Positions 6,957 through 12,272 of a DNA stretch of 12,592 bases are shown here, one piece after another. Numbering within the stretch: the stretch's first letter is position 1; every line of letters begins with the position of its first letter. The DNA lies in the NCBI GenBank assembly GCA_002729295.1, contig PBTU01000136.1, positions 1-12,592 on the forward strand. Reading direction: 5' to 3'. This stretch comes from Verrucomicrobiales bacterium (GTDB lineage Bacteria; Verrucomicrobiota; Verrucomicrobiia; Verrucomicrobiales; Akkermansiaceae). The notes beneath the pieces were generated by a model, which was given only the letters and a program-made list of their open reading frames with translations, had not been told where the DNA came from and did not search any database. The position numbers were made by a program, and so were the translations under genes.

Positions 6957-6986
6957 GCCAACCAATCATTTTACACCTTAAGAATC

Positions 6987-7790
6987 ATGGGACAAAAAGT
7001 TAATCCAATCGGGTTTCGCCTCGCAGTCAACAAAGACTGGCGCTCCAAGTGGTATGCCGAAGGCAAGGACTACACCACCAAGCTTCACGAAGATCTGAAG
7101 ATCCGTAAGTATATTGCGGGCCGCCTGCAGACTGCTGCTCTCTCCAAGATCGTTATCGAACGTGCCTGGAACAGCGTTCGCATCACACTTCACACTTCAC
7201 GTCCCGGACTCGTTATTGGACGTAAGGGATCTGAGATCGAGAAGATGACCAGTGAAATCAGTAAGATCTGTAACGGATCGCAGGTGAAAATCGACATCAT
7301 CGAGATTCGTAAGCCTGAACTTGATGCCCAGCACGTTGCCGAGCAGGTCTGCATTCAGCTTGAGCGGCGTATCGCTTTTCGCCGCGCCATGAAGCGTTCC
7401 ATCCAGACTGCCATGGATTTCGGTGCCAACGGCATCCGCATCCGCTGCGCGGGTCGCCTTGGTGGAGCTGATATCGCCCGCGCGGAATGGTATCGCGAAG
7501 GTAAAGTCCCTCTTCAGACTCTCCGCGTTCCCATCGATTATGGATTCGCCGAAGCCAAGACCGTTTACGGAATCATTGGTGTGAAGTGCTGGATCAACAA
7601 GAGCGAAGATTCCGATAAGGGTTCACGCCCTCCGGGTCATGATCGTCCTCGTCGCCGCGGGCCCGGAGGCCCCGGTGGTGACCGCCGCGGAGGAGGTGGT
7701 GGTGATCGTCGCGGAGGCGGCGGTGGCCAAGACCGTCCTGATAATAATTCCGACAAACCCGCCGATGCTCCAGCGACACCCGCTTCCTAG
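6987..7790 (+). CDS. rpsC: 30S ribosomal protein S3 (uS3) with Gly/Arg-rich C-terminal tail
   Basis: S3 forms part of the mRNA entry channel and the ribosomal helicase. It starts with MGQKVNPIGFRL, the hallmark S3 N-terminus. The KH domain has its GRKG loop at 78-81. The region FRRAMKRSIQTAM (131-143) keeps the Arg-Arg and Lys that correspond to the helicase residues R131, R132 and K135 of E. coli. SGRLGGAEIA-type sequence (CAGRLGGADIARAEWYREG) and the IGVKCWI strand close the core at about residue 204. The protein is 267 residues, roughly 30 more than E. coli S3, because of a tail made of a PRRRGPGGPG segment, two DRRGGGGG repeats (232-247) and an NNSDKPADAPATP end. RGG-type tails often bind RNA; that role here is inference. 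Confidence 0.97.
   Translation: MGQKVNPIGFRLAVNKDWRSKWYAEGKDYTTKLHEDLKIRKYIAGRLQTAALSKIVIERAWNSVRITLHTSRPGLVIGRKGSEIEKMTSEISKICNGSQVKIDIIEIRKPELDAQHVAEQVCIQLERRIAFRRAMKRSIQTAMDFGANGIRIRCAGRLGGADIARAEWYREGKVPLQTLRVPIDYGFAEAKTVYGIIGVKCWINKSEDSDKGSRPPGHDRPRRRGPGGPGGDRRGGGGGDRRGGGGGQDRPDNNSDKPADAPATPAS
7680..7727 (+). repeat. 24-bp tandem duplication within rpsC
   Basis: Two adjacent units each encode DRRGGGGG in the S3 tail. The units differ at several third codon positions (GAC CGC CGC versus GAT CGT CGC, and varied glycine codons), so the peptide repeat is older or under selection at the protein level, unlike the near-identical repeat in rplV. Confidence 0.85.
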
Positions 7791-7819
7791 TCAGGCACTT
7801 TATTTAACCACAAAATCTT

Positions 7820-7825
7820 AGGAGG
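7820..7825 (+). promoter_or_regulatory. Strong Shine-Dalgarno site of rplP
   Basis: AGGAGG, 8 bases before the ATG at 7834. It is the only full consensus site in the window. It decides the L16 start: the second ATG at 7843 would be 17 bases away, too far for this site. Confidence 0.85.
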
Positions 7826-7833
7826 ATAAAATT

Positions 7834-8250
7834 ATGCCATTAATGCCCAAAAGAACGAAGTTCCGTAAGTCCCACCGTGGGAGCCGGAGTGGCAATGCAC
7901 AGCGCGGAACGAACGTAAGCTTCGGTGACTTCGGCCTCCAGGCCGTCGGTCGCGCATGGATGACCAACCGCCAGATCGAGGCTTGTCGTGTCACCATTAA
8001 CCGTTTTCTCAAACGTAAAGGTAAGACTTGGATCCGGGTTTTCCCTCATAAGTCCATTACTCGTCGCCCACCCGAAACTCGCATGGGTAAGGGTAAAGGC
8101 TCAGTTGATGCCTGGGTCGCCGTGATTCGTCCTGGCACCATGCTTTTCGAAGTCGGTGGTGTCCCTGAGTCCCAAGCTCGTGAAGCCATGCGCCTAGCTT
8201 CCTACAAGCTTGGATTTGAAACCCGCTTTGTTTCCCGCAGCAAGCACTGA
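7834..8250 (+). CDS. rplP: 50S ribosomal protein L16 (uL16)
   Basis: L16 organises the A-site region of the 50S subunit and touches the elbow of A-site tRNA. The 138 residues match the family. It opens with MPKRTKFRKSHRG, and has TNVSFGDFGLQAVGR, RQIEACRVTINRFLKRKGKTWIRVFPHKSITRRPPETRMGKGKGSV and the C-terminal VGGVPESQAREAMRLASYKLGFETRFV. The Arg in RMGKGKG matches the E. coli Arg81 that YcfD hydroxylates; whether it is modified here cannot be seen. The AGGAGG site fixes the start at the first of two in-frame ATGs, adding three residues before MPKRTKF. It follows rpsC by 43 bases, the classical order. Confidence 0.98.
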   Translation: MPLMPKRTKFRKSHRGSRSGNAQRGTNVSFGDFGLQAVGRAWMTNRQIEACRVTINRFLKRKGKTWIRVFPHKSITRRPPETRMGKGKGSVDAWVAVIRPGTMLFEVGGVPESQAREAMRLASYKLGFETRFVSRSKH

Positions 8251-8262
8251 TTCTAAACAATC

Positions 8263-8269
8263 GAAAGGA
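8263..8269 (+). promoter_or_regulatory. Shine-Dalgarno site of rpmC
   Basis: GAAAGGA, 8 bases before the rpmC ATG, identical in sequence and spacing to the site before rplB. Confidence 0.75.
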
Positions 8270-8277
8270 ATTCCGTC

Positions 8278-8478
8278 ATGCCACAGCAAAAATTTAAAGA
8301 AATCGCCGAGCTTAGCTCTGATGAACTTCAGTCTCGCCTGCAAGAACTCAAGCAGGAGGCTCTAACCCTCCGTATTCAGCAGTCCACCGGTCAGCTCGAA
8401 AATACCGCCCGCCGTCGCATGGTCCGCCGCGAAATTGCTCGCGTCATGACCATTCTCAATCAACGTAAGTCTGCTTAG
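8278..8478 (+). CDS. rpmC: 50S ribosomal protein L29 (uL29)
   Basis: Small two-helix protein at the exit-tunnel rim next to L23, contributing to the docking site for nascent-chain factors. The 66 residues are typical (about 63-70). It shows the usual pattern: KFKEIAELSSDELQSRLQELKQEALTLRIQQSTGQLENTARRR, where the LRFQ-type motif appears as LRIQ, then REIARVMTILNQR. It follows rplP by 27 bases and precedes rpsQ by 36, as in most bacteria. Confidence 0.97.
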   Translation: MPQQKFKEIAELSSDELQSRLQELKQEALTLRIQQSTGQLENTARRRMVRREIARVMTILNQRKSA

Positions 8479-8514
8479 TTCCTGAGCTACCCAACCATTT
8501 AACTTATTTCCAAA

Positions 8515-8841
8515 ATGAACGAAGATCAGGAAAATACCGCCGCTGCCGAAGCCGCTCCTGCTGCCAAAACCGACTTTGTGCCTTCCGAGGCCAAAGAAGG
8601 GAAAAACCAGAAGGTCCGTGTGGGTATCGTCAAGTCGACCAGCATGAACAAGACAATCGTTGTTGAATACGTCAACCGTGTCCCGCACCCCAAGTTCAAG
8701 AAGATTATCAAGCAGTCGAAGAAATTCTACGCACACGATGAAAATGGCGAAGCTGCCGTCGGAGACAAGGTCCGCATTCAGGAGACCAAGCCAATTTCAA
8801 AACTCAAACGCTGGGAACTCGTTGAAGTTCTCGTTCACTAA
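8515..8841 (+). CDS. rpsQ: 30S ribosomal protein S17 (uS17) with N-terminal extension
   Basis: Early-assembly OB-fold protein that binds helix 11 of 16S rRNA. The S17 core starts at about residue 33: KVRVGIVKSTSMNKTIVVEY, then HPKFKKIIKQSKKFYAHDENGEAAVGDKVRIQETKPISKLKRWELVEV. It is 108 residues against about 84 in E. coli. The extra length is an Ala/Glu-rich N-terminal stretch (NEDQENTAAAEAAPAAKTD). There is no other ATG before the core, which supports the long form; an in-frame GTG at residue 22 would remove most of the extension and cannot be fully excluded, since no Shine-Dalgarno sequence marks either start. Confidence 0.95.
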   Translation: MNEDQENTAAAEAAPAAKTDFVPSEAKEGKNQKVRVGIVKSTSMNKTIVVEYVNRVPHPKFKKIIKQSKKFYAHDENGEAAVGDKVRIQETKPISKLKRWELVEVLVH

Positions 8842-8871
8842 TTGAACTGCGGAATACTTCGTAATTATTAC
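8842..8871 (+). promoter_or_regulatory. Weak candidate promoter upstream of rplN
   Basis: TTGAAC at 8842-8847 and TATTAC at 8866-8871, separated by 18 bases, each match the sigma-70-type hexamers at four of six positions in an AT-rich 57-base gap. In E. coli the spc promoter lies at this same place, between rpsQ and rplN. The position makes it plausible; the match alone is weak. The palindrome GTAATTATTAC overlaps the -10 part. Confidence 0.25.
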
Positions 8872-8898
8872 CTTTAATCCAACCATACCTATTTAGCC

Positions 8899-9264
8899 AT
8901 GATCCAGATGGAATCAAAAATCGAGGTAGCCGATAATACCGGCGCCCGTCAGGCCAAGATGATCGGTGTCATCGGCAAGCGGACCAAGTCTGCTCGAGTC
9001 GGCGATATCATCACTGCTCACATCCGTGAATCCATACCCACCGCTTCTGTGAAGAAGGGCAGCGTCGTTAAGGCGGTTGTCGTTCGCACCGCTTATCCTG
9101 TTCGTCGTGCCGACGGTTCTGTTCTTCGATTCGATTCGAATGCAGTGGTCATCATCGACAAGGACGGCAATCCAAAGGGAACCCGGATTTTCGGCCCCGT
9201 CGCCCGTGAGCTTCGCGAAAAGAACTTCATGAAGATCGTGTCCCTCGCTCCCGAGGTGCTCTAA
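8899..9264 (+). CDS. rplN: 50S ribosomal protein L14 (uL14)
   Basis: L14 sits on the 50S interface, forms an intersubunit bridge and is the binding site of the silencing factor RsfS. The 121 residues match the family. It begins MIQMESKIEVADNTGARQAKMIGVIG and carries the conserved GDIITAHIRESIPTASVKKGSVVKAVVVRT, FDSNAVVIIDKDGNPKGTRIFGPVARELREKNFMKIVSLAPEVL. It is the first gene of the classical spc operon, here separated from rpsQ by 57 AT-rich bases. No Shine-Dalgarno sequence precedes the ATG. Confidence 0.98.
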   Translation: MIQMESKIEVADNTGARQAKMIGVIGKRTKSARVGDIITAHIRESIPTASVKKGSVVKAVVVRTAYPVRRADGSVLRFDSNAVVIIDKDGNPKGTRIFGPVARELREKNFMKIVSLAPEVL

Positions 9265-9291
9265 TTCCACCAACCCTCAATTTTTAGAGAC

Positions 9292-9519
9292 ATGAAAATC
9301 AAGACTCACGTAAAAACTGGTGACGAAGTCGTCGTCATCTCCGGCAATCACAAAGGAAAACAGGGGACTGTTACCTCCGTGAATGCCGCCAAAGATCAGG
9401 TCATCGTCGAAGGTGTCCGCAAGATCAAAAAGGCCATGCGCCGCACCGAAGAGAACCAGGATGGGGGAATCGAGGAGCAGGACGGCCCCATTCACATTTC
9501 CAATGTAAAAAAAGTCTAG
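9292..9519 (+). CDS. rplX: 50S ribosomal protein L24 (uL24), short form
   Basis: Assembly-initiator protein of the 50S subunit, located near the exit tunnel. The KOW-type motif GDEVVVISGNHKGKQGTV (10-27) and VIVEGVRKIKKAMRRT are clear, and GGIEEQDGPIHISNV matches the usual GGIVEKEAPIHVSNV region. The protein then ends after KKV: 75 residues against about 104 in E. coli. The missing part is the C-terminal strand region (typically RVGFRF...KVRFFKS). The downstream bases do not encode that part in any frame I inspected, so this looks like a natural short form and not a frameshift. Its TAG overlaps the first base of a predicted stem that fills the gap to rplE. Confidence 0.95.
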   Translation: MKIKTHVKTGDEVVVISGNHKGKQGTVTSVNAAKDQVIVEGVRKIKKAMRRTEENQDGGIEEQDGPIHISNVKKV

Positions 9520-9590
9520 GTCAGATTGCCTGGCTATGTCAGGAACCCTACCAACCCGCGCGCTTAAGCACGTCTAACCAAACGCTGACC
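9519..9590 (+). promoter_or_regulatory. Potential branched RNA structure between rplX and rplE
   Basis: GGTCAG (9519-9524) and CTGACC (9585-9590) are perfect reverse complements that would close a 72-base element spanning nearly the whole gap. Inside are two small hairpins: CCTG/CAGG around a 7-base loop (9529-9543), and CGCGC/GCACG around a TTAA loop with one C-A mismatch (9559-9572). Together they would form a three-way junction ending 11 bases before the rplE ATG. In E. coli the spc repressor S8 binds mRNA at the L24-L5 gene junction, so an autoregulatory role is plausible. I have not computed folding energy, and no S8-site consensus was matched. Confidence 0.4.
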
Positions 9591-9601
9591 CGCCAAAAAT
9601 A

Positions 9602-10171
9602 ATGAAACCAACACTCCAAAGCCGTTACGAGGAGACGCTTGCAAAAGCTCTCCAGGAAGAGCTCGGCTTTAAAAACGTTAACGAGGTTCCGCGCCTCGAG
9701 AAAATCTCGGTCAACAGTCATGTTGGTCACTACGCCAACGAACGAAAGGCTGCCGTCGAAGACGCTGTCCAGGAAGTCTCCAAGATTACTGGGCAGAGGC
9801 CATCCATCGTATACGCTCGCAAGAGTGTGGCGAACTTCAAAGTTCGTGAAGGCGAAGCCGTCGGAGCCCGTGTCACCCTTCGCGGTGCACACATGTGGGA
9901 ATTCCTCGACCGATTCATCAACATCACCTGCCCGAACATTCGTGACTTCCGCGGTCTTCCATTCAAGTCCTTTGACGGACGTGGAAACTACGCTGTTGGA
10001 TTCTCGGACCAGTCGATCTTTCCCGAGATCGAACTCGATCAGATCAAACGCCAGATTGGCTTCGACTTCATCTTCGTGACTTCTGCGAAGTGTGATGCTG
10101 ATTCCAAAGCTCTCCTCAAGGCCCTCGGGATGCCCTTCCGTGATAACGTAAAGGAAGAATCCGCTGCCTAA
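9602..10171 (+). CDS. rplE: 50S ribosomal protein L5 (uL5)
   Basis: L5 binds 5S rRNA, is part of the central protuberance and contacts S13 and P-site tRNA. The 189 residues are slightly above the usual 179, mostly from the C-terminal tail. Conserved segments include PRLEKISVNSHVGHYANERK (the usual NMGVGEA-type motif appears as SHVGHYAN), GQRPSIVYARKSVANFKVREGEAVGARVTLRG, MWEFLDRFINITCPNIRDFRGL, FDGRGNYAVGFSDQSIFPEI and the C-terminal KALLKALGMPF. It lies 82 bases after rplX, the longest gap in the window. The gene normally next, rpsN, is absent; rpsH follows after 26 bases. Confidence 0.98.
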   Translation: MKPTLQSRYEETLAKALQEELGFKNVNEVPRLEKISVNSHVGHYANERKAAVEDAVQEVSKITGQRPSIVYARKSVANFKVREGEAVGARVTLRGAHMWEFLDRFINITCPNIRDFRGLPFKSFDGRGNYAVGFSDQSIFPEIELDQIKRQIGFDFIFVTSAKCDADSKALLKALGMPFRDNVKEESAA

Positions 10172-10197
10172 ACCCACGAACTGGAAAACACAGAACC

Positions 10198-10596
10198 ATG
10201 GCAACTCTTACAGACCCTATCGCAGATTTCCTCATTCGCTTGAAGAATGCCTCGCGTGCGAACAACGACTCGTTCCGCGCCCCGCATTCCAAGCTTAAGG
10301 CGGAAATCGCCCGTATCCTCAAAGAAGAAGGTTACATTTGGAACTATGAAGTCGACACCACCGGGACATTTCCCGAGCTCGTGGTGAAGACCAAGTTCGT
10401 TGACGGTGTGCCGGCCCTCACTGACCTCAAGCGGGTCTCCAAGTGTGGTCGTCGCAAGTATACCGGATCCCAGGAAATTCCCCGCGTTCTCAATAACATG
10501 GGTATTTCCATCCTCTCCACATCGAAAGGTGTGATGACCGGGCATCAGGCACGAAAAGACAAAGTCGGCGGCGAGATTATCGCCTTCGTTTGGTAA
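10198..10596 (+). CDS. rpsH: 30S ribosomal protein S8 (uS8)
   Basis: Central-domain 30S protein that binds helix 21 of 16S rRNA; in E. coli it represses the spc operon by binding its mRNA. The 132 residues match the family. It starts TDPIADFLIRLKNASRANND, has SKLKAEIARILKEEGYIWNYEV, and the C-terminal RNA-binding half RRKYTGSQEIPRVLNNMGISILSTSKGVMTGHQARKDKVGGEIIAFVW with the STSKG motif intact. It follows rplE directly with no rpsN between. The leader AAAACACAGAACC before its ATG closely resembles that of rplF. Confidence 0.98.
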   Translation: MATLTDPIADFLIRLKNASRANNDSFRAPHSKLKAEIARILKEEGYIWNYEVDTTGTFPELVVKTKFVDGVPALTDLKRVSKCGRRKYTGSQEIPRVLNNMGISILSTSKGVMTGHQARKDKVGGEIIAFVW

Positions 10597-10621
10597 AACC
10601 CCTGACTCAGAAAACAGAACC

Positions 10622-11158
10622 ATGTCACGAGTAGGACTCAAAGCAATCCCCGTAGTCGATAAGGTCAGCCTTACCATCGACGGGCAGAACGTTACCGTCG
10701 ATGGACCCAAGGGAAAACTAGCCATCGAGCTTCCGGAAGGAATCACTATCAAGCAGGACGAGAAAGAAATCACCGTGGAGCGCTCGAGCGAGTTGCGTCA
10801 CGTGCGTGCTCTTCACGGAACATTCCGCAGCCTCATCAATAACCTCCTCATCGGCGTCTCCGTGGGATTCGTCAAAGAGCTCGAGATTCAAGGTGTTGGT
10901 CTCCGTGCTGCTGTTAAAGGCAAGAATCTTGACCTTAGCCTAGGTAAGTCACACCCCATCCTTCATTCTATTCCAGAAGGTCTCAAAGTTGAGGTCACCG
11001 AGAATACCAAGATCAAGGTTGAGGGAATCGACAAGCAACTCGTCGGGCAGTTCGCTGCCGAAGTGCGTGCTTATTATCCACCCGAGCCGTACAAGGGCAA
11101 AGGTGTCCGCTATGTTGGTGAATACGTCCGCCGCAAAGCTGGTAAGTCCGTTAAATAA
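10622..11158 (+). CDS. rplF: 50S ribosomal protein L6 (uL6)
   Basis: Two-domain 50S protein near the sarcin-ricin loop and the factor-binding site. The 178 residues match the family (about 177). It starts SRVGLKAIPVVDKVSL, has the first domain VTVDGPKGKLAIELPEG, the linker ALHGTFRSLINNLLIGVSVGF, the second domain LEIQGVGLRAAVKGKNLDLSLGKSHPI, and the conserved C-terminal EVRAYYPPEPYKGKGVRYVGE...RRKAGKSVK. Gaps to rpsH (25 bases) and rplR (32 bases) are short and lack Shine-Dalgarno sequences. Confidence 0.98.
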   Translation: MSRVGLKAIPVVDKVSLTIDGQNVTVDGPKGKLAIELPEGITIKQDEKEITVERSSELRHVRALHGTFRSLINNLLIGVSVGFVKELEIQGVGLRAAVKGKNLDLSLGKSHPILHSIPEGLKVEVTENTKIKVEGIDKQLVGQFAAEVRAYYPPEPYKGKGVRYVGEYVRRKAGKSVK

Positions 11159-11190
11159 ATCCTGACGAAACCAAAGAACTTCATAGTACA

Positions 11191-11547
11191 ATGAGCACTC
11201 TCAATCGAAAGGAACTCCGCCGCAAGGTGCACCGCCGCATTAGGAAAAAGATCTCCGGAACTGCCGAGCGTCCTCGCCTTGCTGTTCACTTTTCCAATAA
11301 AAACGTCTACGCCCAGATTATCGATGATGTCGCGGGCAAGACCCTCTGTTCCGCCTCGACTCTTGATAAGGAAATCGAAGCGACCGGAGCCAGCAAAGCA
11401 ACCGGTGAAGCCGTCGGCAAACTCGTCGCCCAACGCGCCGTTGATGCCAAGATCGAAGCAGTTGTCTTCGACCGTGGTGGTCACATCTACAACGCCAAGG
11501 TGAAATCACTCGCCGATGCCGCCCGCGAAGGTGGTCTTAAATTCTAA
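11191..11547 (+). CDS. rplR: 50S ribosomal protein L18 (uL18)
   Basis: 5S rRNA-binding protein of the central protuberance, acting with L5. The 118 residues are standard. The basic N-terminal segment LNRKELRRKVHRRIRKKISGTAERPRLAVHFSNKNVYAQIIDD contains the usual RPRL motif. The core then shows ATGEAVGKLVAQRAVDAKIEAVVFDRGGHIYNAKVKSLADAAREGGLKF, which ends as expected for the family. It sits between rplF and rpsE, the classical spc order. Confidence 0.98.
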   Translation: MSTLNRKELRRKVHRRIRKKISGTAERPRLAVHFSNKNVYAQIIDDVAGKTLCSASTLDKEIEATGASKATGEAVGKLVAQRAVDAKIEAVVFDRGGHIYNAKVKSLADAAREGGLKF

Positions 11548-11565
11548 TTCTACCTCTGACTCAAA

Positions 11566-12231
11566 ATGGCAAATAACGAAACTCCCAAGCCTGCTGATAA
11601 TGCAAGTGGCGCCAACCCAGCTGATGCAGCTGCCAATCCTACTAACGCAGGAAATCCCGGTGACTCCCGTCGTGGTGATAATCGTGGCGGTGGCCGCGGT
11701 GGCAGTCGCGGACCTCGCAAGGACTTCAGTCCTCCCAAGTATCAGGACAAGGATGGTAACGAGCTGATTGAAAAAGTCGTTTTCATTAACCGTTGCTCCA
11801 AGGTGGTAAAAGGTGGACGTCGTTTCAGTTTCTCTGCTCTCGTCGTCTCCGGTAACCAAAAAGGTTCTGTGGGTGTTGGATTTGGTAAGGCTAACGAAGT
11901 TGCCGAATGTATTCGCAAGGCTAACGAGACCGCCAGTAAGAGCCTGCAGAAAATGCAGCTCAATAATGGCACGATTCCTCACGAAATCTACGCCGAGTCC
12001 GGTGGTGGCAAGGTGCTTCTGAAGCCAGCTTCTCCGGGAACGGGGATCATCGCTGGCGGTGGGGTGCGTGCGGTCTGTGAGGCTGTCGGAATCACCGACG
12101 TTCTCGCTAAGTCTATTGGCTCCAACAACCATGCTAACGTGGTCAAGGCAACTCTCAAGGCGCTTTCACAGCTCCGCAATCGCGACGAAATTCTTACCCT
12201 TCGCGGCAAGAAGAAAGAGAAGGCCATCTAA
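11566..12231 (+). CDS. rpsE: 30S ribosomal protein S5 (uS5) with Gly/Arg-rich N-terminal extension
   Basis: S5 forms the mRNA entry channel with S3 and S4 and affects decoding accuracy. The core starts at about residue 66: LIEKVVFINRCSKVVKGGRRFSFSALVVSG, then VGVGFGKANEV, NNGTIPHEI, SPGTGIIAGGGVRAVCEAVGITDVLAKSIGSNNHANVVKATLKAL. The total is 221 residues against 167 in E. coli. The surplus is mostly an N-terminal extension of about 50-60 residues: first NNETPKPADNASGANPADAAANP, then the Arg/Gly segment GDSRRGDNRGGGRGGSRGPR (32-51). No in-frame ATG lies between this start and the core, so the long form is the simplest reading. The composition mirrors the C-terminal tail of S3. rpmD, normally next, is missing. 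Confidence 0.97.
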   Translation: MANNETPKPADNASGANPADAAANPTNAGNPGDSRRGDNRGGGRGGSRGPRKDFSPPKYQDKDGNELIEKVVFINRCSKVVKGGRRFSFSALVVSGNQKGSVGVGFGKANEVAECIRKANETASKSLQKMQLNNGTIPHEIYAESGGGKVLLKPASPGTGIIAGGGVRAVCEAVGITDVLAKSIGSNNHANVVKATLKALSQLRNRDEILTLRGKKKEKAI

Positions 12232-12272
12232 TCGTTCTTTCCAGCAACTAACTCTAAAGAAATTTCATTACA

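Noticed and set aside
6658..6981. A +2-frame open frame in rplV with repeated KRKSP units
   Set aside because: The repeat is the 15-bp repeat of rplV read in another frame. The rplV frame holds the L22 core and its natural stop.
8861..8871. GTAATTATTAC as a transcription terminator
   Set aside because: The palindrome has no usable loop, is AT-only in the middle and lacks a T-run; a terminator within this operon is also unlikely.
9520..9601. Frameshifted remainder of L24 after the rplX stop
   Set aside because: None of the frames gives the expected C-terminal L24 sequence, so a natural short protein is more likely.
9548..10204. A 218-codon minus-strand open frame opposite rplE
   Set aside because: Fully antisense to a certain L5 gene, with no recognisable domains or independent context.
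11506..12132. A 208-codon minus-strand open frame opposite rpsE with Thr/Ala/Ile-rich stretches
   Set aside because: The low complexity is the mirror image of the Gly/Arg-rich extension of S5; it is a shadow.
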